Under the pieces are notes generated by a model. That model worked only from the letters and a program-made list of their open reading frames with translations. It was not told the origin of the DNA and did not search any database. This document shows positions 55,548 through 64,000 of a DNA stretch of 64,000 bases, one piece after another. This stretch comes from Macrocystis pyrifera (Eukaryota; Sar; Phaeophyceae; Laminariales; Laminariaceae), in assembly GCA_031763025.1 (NCBI GenBank), contig JASSKH010000024.1, positions 6,043,387 to 6,107,386 on the forward strand, in the 5' to 3' direction. The number at the start of each line of letters is the position of its first letter. Position 1 is the stretch's first letter. A program made the translations under genes and the position numbers.

Positions 55548-55761
55548 CAGATCAGTTATCTATCTGCGCACCCTGCCTCGAATAACAACTTAAGCCAGAC
55601 CCTGCCTAGTTAGGTGATGTCGCGAACTGTAAAACCGCCTCGTCAGCTCCTCCTGCCCCCCCCTCCAGCCACCTCAGGCAATCCCCTCCCGTCCCCCTAT
55701 CCTCGCCTGAACCCCCCCTCCCCTAAGAGTACACCCCCTCCCCCCCCCGTAGCAAAACGCG

Positions 55762-55916
55762 TCTACGTAACATATGGAAACATGTAATGAGCGCCCAACT
55801 GCCCGAGGTGTCTCTATTAGCAGTGCGAACGGTGCTCCATCTCGAAAGGGATGCGTGGTCAACGGTCAAAAGACTAAGGCAAGCAACAAATGAGTACGCC
55901 CCCCCCCCCCCGCCCC
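55762..55916 (+). mobile_element. Poly-C LINE 3' fragment (truncated copy)
   Basis: The last roughly 140 bp of the LINE at 57503-60760 in the opposite orientation: ATGGAAACATGTAATGAGCG, GAGGTGTCTCTATTAGCAGT, AAAGGGATGCGTGGTCAACG, AGGCAAGCAACAAATGAGTA CG, then poly-C. On its 5' side sits AGAGTACACCCCCTCCCCCC, which looks like the poly-C tail of another copy. Confidence 0.8.
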
Positions 55917-55941
55917 CCGCTGCCCCCTTCCTACTATTTAC

Positions 55942-56097
55942 CTTAATCCGGCCGATTCCAGGGCTTGAAAATCAGACGCGATGAGGTCGGCCATGCAAGC
56001 GCCGAGCTCGGCAACCGTGCCCCGACCTCCCTCCGCCGCCCCGATAACTGCGGCCGCTATGGCAGAAGCGGTCACCCGAAGCTCTTCGTTACCGTAC
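55942..56097 (-). CDS. Candidate internal exon, unrecognised
   Basis: Bounded on the - strand by an acceptor ACCCCAG and a donor GTAAATAG. It contains 51 codons plus one leading and two trailing bases. It encodes ELRVTASAIAAAVIGAAEGG, RGTVAELGACMADLIAS and DFQALESAG, an Ala-rich helical pattern with regular charged residues. No family recognised. It may belong with the candidate exons at 53160-53444, because an acceptor at GTTACAG there has the matching phase. Confidence 0.42.
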
Positions 56098-56550
56098 CTG
56101 GGGTTTCGTACCATGCAGAGGCGCCAGCCAGGGAGGGCAGGGGGGGGGGGAGAGGGGAAGGGACAGAGGGACAGGGGACGGGGTTAAAATGTAAGAAACC
56201 CACCTGATACCATGTCAAAAGGGCGCAATATCGCGTTTCCCCCCTACAGACGAATGTGCTACTTTTCAATGGATATCGGCAAGGCTCTCAACACATAGAA
56301 AGAAAATATAGTTGTAGTATTTAAAATAACACGGAGAAACGTATTAAAGAGTTTGATATTGAAGAAATAATCTCGTTGGGCGGCGGCCGGCAGGCGAAGG
56401 ACGGGAGGAAAGAGCGAGGTGGCGGCCGAAGAGGAGGACTAGGCGGGGGGCGGGGCGGCACGTTCTGCTTTTCCTCGCTCGCGATGCCTAACGTAGCGGT
56501 CATGGCGGAAGACTCTGCAAATACAAGATATGGCACTATCCTCACAATCG

Positions 56551-56552
56551 CT

Positions 56553-56582
<30 letters not shown>
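56551..56582. repeat. (CAG)n microsatellite
   Basis: About ten CAG units followed by CGACAACAAAGAGCAG. Confidence 0.85.
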
Positions 56583-56584
<2 letters not shown>

Positions 56585-57286
56585 ACAAAGAGCAGTAACA
56601 GCCGCAACAACACCTGCAGCATACGACAAACCAGGTAGAAATTTACGCACGTAGCTAAACAAAACACAAGCACAAACAAACGCTGCCGCGCCTGCCCCCC
56701 CCCCTCCCCCCTCCTCCCGGAAAAAAAAACCCTTCCTGGAATAAATTTAATTGCTCGACAAAAAATAAACAAATACAAACAAATACAAACCCAAAATGCC
56801 CCTCCCTCCCCTCCCCCTCTCCCCTCCCCCCCTCCCCCCCCCCTTTCTTCCCCCTTCCCCCCTCCCCAAAAAAAAGCAACAAACAAACGACAACAAAAAG
56901 CTCAAGCTTGCTCTCTGATTTTGGTCCTCTGGCTCTCGTTCTCTGGCCTATTGCCCTCTCCCTTCCCGAAACCCACCTTCCTGCCGATATGGCCGAGGCC
57001 ACCTTATCCGGAAACCCGGTGAGCGCCCCGTGATTGGAGGCCGACACTACCCGGCGAAGGCAGAAGGGGAGGACGCCCCTCGCCCCGGCCATCGCTGCCG
57101 ACAAGGTAGGGGTTCGGTCAGGGGTGATGGCCTTGGGAAAGCCGTGGGGTCCGACCAGGTCGTCCAGCTGTGCATGTACGATGCCGCAGGACGACGATTT
57201 GGGTGTTGTCGGTTGTGTTCAGGATTGCAGGATTGGTTGGGAGTGGGAGTGGGGCGCGGGGAGCTGGGGGGGGGGGGTACTCGATA
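56583..57286. other. C-rich DNA, possible coding fragment
   Basis: 56694-56870 is poly-pyrimidine (CCCCTCC). Around 56990-57100 a - strand frame encodes RGVLPFCLRRVVSASNHGAL, but no splice sites or homology support it. Confidence 0.35.
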
Positions 57287-57428
57287 GGAGAGATGTACTC
57301 GATCTCATGCATGGCCGTAGTCGCATGACCATAGACCCTCGAATCCCTACAATGCCGGGACGGAGCACGTCGGGTTTTCACCGACTAGGCAGACATTACT
57401 TGCACCAAGCGCGACGCGCCGGGGGGGG
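57287..57428 (-). mobile_element. Poly-C SINE-like element next to the LINE
   Basis: On the - strand: TCGCGCTTGGTGCAAGTAAT, GTCGGTGAAAACCCGACGTG, CATTGTAGGGATTCGAGG, TCTATGGTCATGCGACTACG, GAGATCGAGTACATC and GAGTACCCCC. It is about 80 percent identical by eye to 43196-43325. Poly-C (poly-G on +) lies at both ends, at 57269-57279 and 57421-57497. Confidence 0.72.
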
Positions 57429-57454
57429 GGGGGGGGGGGTGGGGTTGGTTGGGG

Positions 57455-57497
<43 letters not shown>
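57421..57497. repeat. Long poly-G tract (poly-C tail of the LINE)
   Basis: About 75 nt, nearly all G on the + strand, with GGTTGGTTGGGGTTGGGG interruptions. It separates the LINE 3' end from the neighbouring SINE-like element. Confidence 0.9.
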
Positions 57498-57502
57498 CGT
57501 AC

Positions 57503-60500
57503 TCATTTGTTGCTTGCCTTAGTCATTTGACCATGGACCACGCATCCCTTTCGAGACGGAGCACCGTTCCTACTCCTAATAGAGACACCTCCAACAATTG
57601 GGCGCTCATTACGTTGTTTCCATGTATTACATAGAAAGTTTTTGCTAATCTTATCCCCTTCCTGTTTGGTCTCCTGTGGCCACCATCTATCTCCTAGGAT
57701 AGCGACCGTTTTCTCGCTGCTATTCATTGTATCAAACTCCTCCATGTCACATTCGTCTATTTTCCTCATCTCCTCTTCTAACACATCCCGTTCCTCCTTG
57801 TATATTTCACATTCTCTTACTATGTGAGTTCTACTCTCTATCACTTTGCCACACGGGCACATCTGTGCGTCTACTTCCTCCTCTTCCCGGCTACTGGTGT
57901 ACCTCTTTCTTCTTTCTGGCAGGTCCAGGTCCCCTACACGAAAACGCAGTTTCAGCGTTTTCGCGAAGTCCATTGGGCCATGCAAATACGTTTTCATTCC
58001 TATTCCTTCCCTCAATCCCCCGTATATCTCCAAGTGTTTTCCCGATTCCACCTTGTTTCTTAGCGCTAGCCTTTCCCTTCTTTCTATCGTTTCTTCTAGT
58101 TCTGCCTTGTACCTCCCCAAACTTCCCGGCGGACATCATCTCTACTTGGTTTCCCCCTAGGTCTTTCCATACTTTCTCAACTACGCCATCCCACCTTATT
58201 CCAGCTCGTCCTTTTGATACTTTCTCCCATACAGCTCTATCAACTATGGCTGGCAACCTCTTTTTTGGCATGTTCCTTACTTTATATTGCCAGTTCAACT
58301 TTCTCATGTCTCTATTTGTCTTGAGTGGGCGCATTCCCAGTTCTGCTCTTAATACTGTATTACTAGTCGTACTTGAGCATCTTGGGATTTTTTTAGCTGC
58401 TGTCATTTGTACTGTTTCCAACTGTTTTACGAGTTTCGCGTTCCCTTCCCATACTTCTCCTGCATATTCTAGCTTTGGTACTACCACATTCATCAAGATA
58501 CATCTCTTAATCCTAGTGTCAAGGTTCGGGTCTGTTAGGATCGCATCCATCTTGCCTACTTGTGCTTTACCCTTTCCTATTACGTTTACTATATGTGTAT
58601 CCCAAGAGCAATCTTTTGAGATCTCTACGCCAAGGTATGTATACTGGTCTACGATCGGCAATTCATCTTCTCCCCACTTCCAACTGAAATTTACCGGGTT
58701 TACCTTATCTTCGTTGCAAACAGCTACTGCGCATTTCTTGACGTTCGCCGTCACCCTCCATTTCCTGGTGAATTCTAGCGCCTTCTCTATTTGTTTCTGC
58801 AATCCTTCGGGTGTTTCTGATATCCCCACGAAGTCATCCGCAAACATCAATCCCGACACCGTATCTTCCCCTACCGTGACTCCCTGCCTTGCTCCCTCGA
58901 CTGCTACTATCAGGTCGTTAATATATATCTTGAATAAGTTAGGTGACAACGTACATCCCTGTGCAACACCTTGTAAAATATCAACATACTTCGATATTTC
59001 CCCGTCCAGCATCACAGCACTTGTCGCACATTCCGTCATATTTTTCATCATTCTCCACATCTTTCCTCTGATTCCTATTTCCCACAGTTTTTTCCACAAT
59101 CCATTTCTCCATACTGTGTCGTAGGCTTTCTGCACATCTAGAAAGAAACAGTACGTTGTTAGTCCCGCGTCTTTCCTACCTTGAATAATCTTACCTAGGT
59201 GTACACATGGTCTACGCAGCTACGGTTTGGCCTAAACCCTGCTTGTCCTTCGCTTATTTTGTCTTCCTTCTCCATCATCGTTCCCATTCTATCGTTCAAA
59301 ATCTTACAAAATGTTTTGCCTACTGTGTTTAGTAGCGTTATCCCTCTATAGTTCCCCGGGTCAGCCTTATCTCCTTTCTTGAATAAATTTACTACTACTC
59401 CTTCTCTCCACCTCCTAGGTGCGTACTCGTTTTTTTTTTCATATCCAGTTATACAACATAACCATCATGGTAAGCATTCCTTCTCCCCCGTACTTCATAA
59501 ATTCATTCACTATTTGGTCTGCCCCTGCTGCCTTTCTATTCTTAAGTTTAGCTACACACTTCTTTACCTCTTCCCTTGTGAACTCTCTCTGTAACCCTCC
59601 CGAACCACTGTCTTCCCTTTCTGATGTATCTACGTTCGCCTCTGCCCACGCGTTGATTTCCTTCTCGAATTCTGCATCGAACGTTTCGTTGGCTGTGGGT
59701 GTTCCTAGCTTTCGGAAATGTTCTACTAGTACCTCCCTTTTCCCCTTCGAACTACTACCCATTTTACCGTTCTGTGCTCTTAGAGTAGCTATTCCCGTGT
59801 CTGCCTCTCCTGCTTGTCTGCCAAGTATCCCTTTTATCCCTACCCACATCTGCTTCATCCCGCCCTCAAAGTCTTCATTTGTTTTATTTACTACCTGGTA
59901 CGTCTTTCCATATCCCTTTCTTCTTCTTCTCTACCATATCTTTTACTTTCTTTCTAGCTATAGCATATTCCTCCCACCCTGTCGAAGTTTTACTCGATGT
60001 ATACCTTGCGTGTGCCTTTCTCCTTGCTCTTATGGCCTCTTTCACTTCTTCATCATCCCACCATTTTACCGCTCTGTTGCATACTATCAACTTCTTCCCT
60101 ATTACTTTACTTGCTGTGGTCTTGACCAACTGCTCCCGTCCTTCTATTATCCTAGCTCCTGCATCATCCCTTTCTATATCGTTTCTTGTTGTACCTATTC
60201 TTTCCAACAGCTCGGAAAATTTCTCTGCATTTTTGGCCATCTCTTCTTGGAACTCTTCCCGTTTCTCTTTTACTTCTAGTTTACCTATTCTCCATCGATA
60301 CAATTTCCTACCTCTTCTATGTTTGATAACTCTCGTCTGTTGACTGTCTGTCCATATTAGACAGTGATCCGTAGTTCCTGTGTCCGCTGCGCATACATGT
60401 AGTTCCGTTTCCTTACCACTTCCATTTTCTACTACTATAAAGTCAAGGATAGAGCTTTCTCCCTTTTGTATGCACGGTCTAGTCCATTCCAGTTCTGCCT

Positions 60501-60760
60501 TTTTTACTCTGTCGTTCAACGTTTTCATCTCGTTGTGCTTGAGGAACTTCAACATCTCTTCCCCATTCTTATTCTTTGTTACTTCCCCATACTGTCCAAC
60601 GTTCTCGTTCAGTTTGCTTGCCCTCCCAACTCTTGAGTTAAAATCTCCCACTATTACTACTTCTCCTTGCCTCTTATACTTCTGTACATCTACTGCTACT
60701 TCTCCGAACTTCCTCTGTATATCTTTTATCGTATTCTTCGACTCTGGGGGCATATATACG
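57503..60760 (-). mobile_element. LINE with poly-C 3' end: endonuclease, reverse transcriptase and zinc-knuckle remnant
   Basis: On the - strand the element encodes, in order: the C-terminal part of an apurinic-type endonuclease (VYMPPES, VVIVGDFNSRVG near 60640, SILDFIVVENG, TDHCLIW); a reverse transcriptase (EGQAGFRPNRSC, KAYDTVW, GVAQGCTLSPNLF, catalytic FADD near 58840, YTYLGVEIS); and a distal Cys/His knuckle (CPCGKVIESRTHIVRECEIY near 57860-57800). The frame breaks near 59900, 59440, 59195 and 58118, each explained by a 1-nt indel. The N-terminal third of the endonuclease is missing, so the copy is 5' truncated and dead. The final TGA (57503-57505) is followed by GTACG and then poly-C, so there is almost no 3' UTR. 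Poly-C also abuts the 5' end. Non-LTR class is certain; the clade is not assigned. Confidence 0.92.
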
Positions 60761-60796
60761 GTTGGGGAGGGGGGGGGGGGGGGGGGGGGGGGGGTA
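60761..60796. repeat. Poly-G tract at the LINE 5' boundary
   Basis: About 35 nt of G on + (C on the element strand), directly joined to the truncated endonuclease coding sequence. Confidence 0.88.
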
Positions 60797-60976
60797 TGGG
60801 GGGTGTTGAGAAACGTTTGGGACATTTAAACTAGGGTAAGACGTAGCCTGCCCCAGATAAGAATTTGGGCCTGGGCCCGGAATAATATTTTGTGAAGTGG
60901 TGTCGCGTACCATACAGCAGTAGGTACCGGCACCAATCTACACGCCTGTTGGTGTTGTGGCTATGAACGGTAGGTA

Positions 60977-61083
60977 TTACGGGGGGGGGCATAGTAAATA
61001 GGACCTAGGGTACACACAAAAACCTATATATTTCCCTATTTTTACCAACAATATTCGGTCCTATTTACTATGGTCCCCCGTAA
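60977..61083 (-). mobile_element. TA-MITE copy 12
   Basis: TTACGGGGGGGGGCATAG to GGTCCCCCGTAA with TA on both sides. The G run is expanded. Confidence 0.87.
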
Positions 61084-61361
61084 TAGTATCAAATAGCACG
61101 TATATACGTACGTGTTTGAACCGTGTCTACGTTTGGGGCGAACGCATCCTCCCACCCGCTGCTCTCATAAGACGGTCAGGCCAGAGGCTCGGGGGCTAGC
61201 TAGACCTGCAGCAGCAGTGGTCTCAACGATATCGTCCAAGACGAACAAAACGAGAACAGGTTCCGTAAAACATTGCGAACTTGCCAACCTCAACCTTCTA
61301 GAACGAGAGCCGCAAGCCCGCGCGAGAGAGCGGGTCGCGCGACTCCTCGCGGTGTGCAGCA
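61084..61361. other. Unassigned DNA
   Basis: A + strand frame at 61210-61350 encodes a mixed stretch (KTNKTRTGSVKHCELANLNL) with a GTGTGC after it. Without a partner exon or homology it is not called. Confidence 0.35.
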
Positions 61362-61674
61362 GTGGCCCCTCTATAGCGCCGGCTGCCCGCCATAGTGCCC
61401 TGTGAAATAAATCACTTGGCGCAGATGGAATTCACCAGCGCGGTAGCAAGAATAGGTCCATCGTTAATAGGACCAAATATTGTCACTAAAAATAGGCAAA
61501 TATATAGGTTTTTATGTATACCATAGGTCCTAATAACTATGGAACTATTCTTGCTATTCAGTGCGGCAGTGTGCGGAGTAATTAGTGCCGGTTGCCGGTA
61601 TACACAGTACAGGTATTGTTGCCTGCCGCACACTGCTGTACCGGCGCACTATATAGAGGGACCACTATTACGGG
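61362..61674. mobile_element. GTGGYCCCTCTATA-family element carrying a nested MITE
   Basis: Termini GTGGCCCCTCTATAGCGCCG and GCACTATATAGAGGGACCAC are inverted partners. The interior includes AGTGCGGCAGTGTGCGGAGT, shared with 4136-4530 and 27653-27928. A variant TA-MITE lies inside at 61445-61555. Confidence 0.75.
61445..61555 (+). mobile_element. TA-MITE variant with altered ends (copy 13)
   Basis: The family core is intact (TTAATAGGACCAAATATTGT to CCATAGGTCCTAATAACTAT). The outer ends, however, are AGCAAGAATAG and CTATTCTTGCT, a perfect new inverted repeat replacing TTACGGGGG. Confidence 0.75.
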
Positions 61675-61677
61675 GGG

Positions 61678-61773
61678 TCCATAGTTAATAGGACCTATGG
61701 TATACATAAAAACCAATATATTCACCTATTTTTACTAACAATATTTGGTCCTATTTACTATGGTCCCCCGTAA
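61678..61773 (-). mobile_element. TA-MITE copy 14
   Basis: TTACGGGGGGTCCATAG to GGTCCCCCGTAA. It starts within a few bases of the neighbouring element's right end. Confidence 0.85.
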
Positions 61774-61959
61774 CGCTATTCATACTGTATGTAGCTCGGG
61801 AAAAATAGTTTTTTTTTGCCCCGTCCCGCCCCAGCACCCCCGCGGCTGGTAACCGCCATATACAAATAACCTTCTTGGGGGATGGTGCGATGGTTGGTGG
61901 CCGAGTTACAACGGTTGATCCTCTGTCCGTGCTGCTGGACGTCTCTTGCCATTAAACTA

Positions 61960-62055
61960 TTACGGGGGACCATAGGTAATAGGACCAAATACTGTTCGTA
62001 AAAAATGGCAAATATATAGGTTTTTGTGTGTGCTGTAGGTCCTATTTACTATGGG
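61960..62055 (+). mobile_element. TA-MITE copy 15, right end lost
   Basis: TTACGGGGGACCATAGG left. The match stops after TATTTACTATGGG, so the terminal CCCCGTAA is missing. Confidence 0.8.
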
Positions 62056-62503
62056 CATAGCACCATGGGCATACTTGAGGGTTTCTCTTAGGAGGAGTGT
62101 AACAGGCGCATCACTATTTTATAGGCGAAAGTTAACAAAGCACCAAAGGGCATCATCGAAAAGCTTGTTTGTTTGTATGTTTGTTCGTCTGTTTGTTTTT
62201 CGGAAAACAAAGAGCAGAATGTGGATACACACCCACTGAAGCCGCAAAATGAGTGCTAACCAATTGGCTGTCGGTTTCGGGCATCGCTTCAATTAATCGC
62301 CATCCGACGGGACGTGCTTGCTTCACGCCTCACACCAGCGCCCAGCCTGAAGGGCACAGATTGCTTCAAGCTAGAGTTGGCACATTTTTTTTGCAGCGCA
62401 GCACAGAGAACACAGTAAAATAGCAAAAACTAAAGTCATCATCATCATTCCGCGTAATGTTTCATATATCACACCATAAAAAAACAATGAAAAAACGCCT
62501 CAC
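62056..62503. other. Probable intron or 3' part of the edge gene
   Basis: On the - strand this follows the donor GTGAGGCG at 62503. No next exon was identified. TTTGTTTGT repeats occur at 62167-62200. Confidence 0.4.
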
Positions 62504-62597
62504 CTGCACTACGAAAACCCGGTTGACTTTGCGCATAAGTCGCTCCACATCAGCCCGGGACAGCCCCCCCTTGTGTCCTTCTTCCACAGCGGCGTTT
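62504..62597 (-). CDS. Internal exon of an unrecognised gene (edge gene, downstream exon)
   Basis: On the - strand, acceptor GGTGCAG and donor GTGAGGCG enclose one leading base and 31 codons: NAAVEEGHKGGLSRADVERL then MRKVNRVFVVQ. The leading base completes the Gly codon left open by the exon at 63517-63765, so the two are phase-matched across a 919-bp intron. The charged, helical pattern is typical of a globular protein. The next exon was not found. Confidence 0.6.
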
Positions 62598-63154
62598 CTG
62601 CACCCCATCGAGGCAACAGCACAAACGGAGCCCCATTTCCGACAACACAAGAGGCGGGGGTGGGGTGGGGTGGGGCAGGGAGTCTGATCAGCTTTTACTC
62701 GACTGCTTTAAACCTTACACAACTATTACAGCAATCAGATCCCACGGTGGACACCAAAAGCAAACGTCCCTCCCTAGGTCGACACCCAAAATTTGGTCCT
62801 GGTTAACATCTCCCCGCAATGAAAAAAGGCGTGGAGAGAAGTCCAGCCGACTCTCACCCGTATAAATTGCCCGGCCCGCGGGGCAAGCCGCGAGCCACAC
62901 AGGCGTAAGATAGCAAAACGGCCATTGATTTGTGGAAAATCACGCCATCATCACGTTTTTTTTTTTTCATTCCGAAAATGAAAGACAGCAGCGTGAAAGA
63001 GTCAAGACCACTGCACGATCCTCCCTGAAGAAACAGTATCAATGTAGGCTATGTACAGAGTATACCTTTAGCAAACATAGTACGTCAGGAGATCGCGGGG
63101 GCGAGGACTCAGGTTGGCTTACTCGCGTGTGTCAAATATTACATACATTAATAT

Positions 63155-63256
63155 TAAGGGGGACCATACTAAATAGGACCAAATATTGTCACTAAAAATG
63201 GGAAATATACAGGTTTTTGTGTGTACCGTAGGTCCTATTTACTATGGTCTCCTGCA
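63155..63256 (+). mobile_element. TA-MITE copy 16 in an intron
   Basis: Degenerate ends (TTAAGGGGGACCATAC and CTATGGTCTCCTGCAA) with an intact core. It lies in the intron between the two edge-gene exons, in the opposite orientation to the gene. Confidence 0.8.
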
Positions 63257-63516
63257 ACTGTACATAACATGGTACTACAGTAGTACCAGAGAAACACTTG
63301 AGTACTACTACTGCTGTAGGTACCAGGAATACATCAACCAAGTTTGGCCGATTCGTACGGCGGACATAATTGTAACAAGAAGAAAAAAGACAAGGAAAAA
63401 GACACGCTTTGCAACAAACAACGATGACCCATCCCCCTCCCAGCACCCCACCCCCCTGAGAACCCCTGCCAAAAAAAAAAAACACCTCCATCCCCCTAAG
63501 AAAACTAAGCACTCAC

Positions 63517-63765
63517 CCATGCCCGCGGGGTTGCTCCAGCACCTCCCCCTGCCTCGAAAACACGCTGCTAAAACCACCGGAAACCAGCAAGTCCACGTGG
63601 CCGAACAGGCTGTCGCTCTGCCCCCCCCCCGCCCCCCGCCCCCACCAACCCGCCTTCTCGTCCTCCTCCAACACTTTCACCAAGTCTCTCGGGGGGTTGA
63701 GAGCGATCACGAGAACGCGTTGCCGCTTTCGCCTGGAGGCGACGAGCAGCTCGCGCAACCTCGCC
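63517..63765 (-). CDS. Internal exon of an unrecognised gene (edge gene, upstream exon)
   Basis: On the - strand, acceptor ACGCAACAG and donor GTGAGTGC (a strong consensus) enclose 82 complete codons plus one leading and two trailing bases. The product begins ARLRELLVASRRKRQRVLVI, continues ALNPPRDLVKVLEEDEKAGW, has a Gly-rich turn at codons 42-49, then SDSLFGHVDLLVSGGFSSVF. Alternating hydrophobic and charged residues argue for real protein. I do not recognise the family. Upstream exons probably lie beyond the right edge of the window. Confidence 0.62.
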
Positions 63766-64000
63766 CTGTTGCGTCAGGGCATTACACACGTAGGGACGGT
63801 GGCATCTACAAGTGACATAATACCGCATATTACAAGTGACCTACTGCAATACTCGGTTGGAAAACAAATCCCCGCCCTCGGATTTTTACAGCGGATGAGA
63901 TGCTGCAGTTCAACTGCCGCTGCGAGAGGACTTGTGGAGGAGAGGAAATTCCTGTCCCCACTTTTATGTATCAAGTTTTCGTTTTTGCCCGTTCGAACCC
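63766..64000. other. Window edge, upstream intron of the edge gene
   Basis: No upstream exon is recognisable before the window ends. GGGTTCGAACGGGC on the - strand at the very edge resembles a pol III B box but cannot be judged without flanking sequence. Confidence 0.35.

Noticed and set aside
57727-59124. 465-codon open frame on the + strand
   Set aside because: It is the antisense shadow of the LINE reverse transcriptase, whose catalytic motifs are on the - strand.
59419-60279. 286-codon open frame on the + strand
   Set aside because: Antisense to the LINE endonuclease region; Ser/Phe/Leu-rich with no domain.

Overview
This window looks like repeat-rich nuclear DNA of a photosynthetic stramenopile, most plausibly a brown alga. 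Three things point there. Coding exons are split by GT-AG introns of 0.5-1.4 kb. One exon (10838-11090) encodes a signal peptide followed by an AYA|FVAP junction, the hallmark of heterokont plastid-targeted proteins. The rest is dense with MITEs, SINEs, LINE remnants, minisatellites and TTAGGG-like stretches. There is no bacterial-style gene packing. The species is an inference; no alignment could be run.

Genes. I reconstruct one gene by eye: a class I SAM-dependent methyltransferase on the + strand, 39531-46085, seven exons, all junctions GT-AG and phase-consistent, 241 codons. Its 5' end is ambiguous. The plastid-presequence exon at 10838-11090 ends in the phase needed by a splice acceptor in the first methyltransferase exon, and I see no other gene between them, so the two may be one gene separated by a 28.5-kb transposon-filled intron. 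A second gene enters from the right edge on the - strand (exons 63517-63765 and 62504-62597, phase-matched, product not recognised). Less certain - strand exons lie at 55942-56097, about 54223-54351 and 53160-53444.

Mobile DNA. (1) At least 16 copies of a roughly 105-bp MITE with TTACGGGGG termini and TA target duplications (Tc1/mariner type). (2) At least 14 copies of a 90-bp palindromic MITE with CCCTTTTAG termini and TTAA duplications (piggyBac type). Family 1 is inserted inside family 2 three times. (3) Two 746-761-bp copies with GGCCGTTTCC termini (PIF/Harbinger type). (4) A family with GTGGYCCCTCTATA termini. (5) Three tRNA-derived SINEs on the - strand. (6) Several 3' fragments of a LINE with a (CAA)n or (CA)n tail. 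(7) A second LINE, 57503-60760 (-), with endonuclease and reverse transcriptase broken by four frameshifts. Its stop codon lies 5 nt from a poly-C tract, its 3' tail is shared with SINE-like elements, and both it and they are bracketed by poly-C on both sides.

Layout. 0-10 kb: MITEs, an 880-bp inverted duplication, GGGTC minisatellites. 10-11 kb: plastid presequence exon. 11-39 kb: repeats only, including a mitochondrial-type SSU rRNA fragment at 27412-27545. 39.5-46 kb: methyltransferase gene. 47-57 kb: simple-sequence DNA, poly-C/poly-G tracts and possible - strand exons. 57-61 kb: poly-C LINE. 61-64 kb: MITE cluster and the edge gene.
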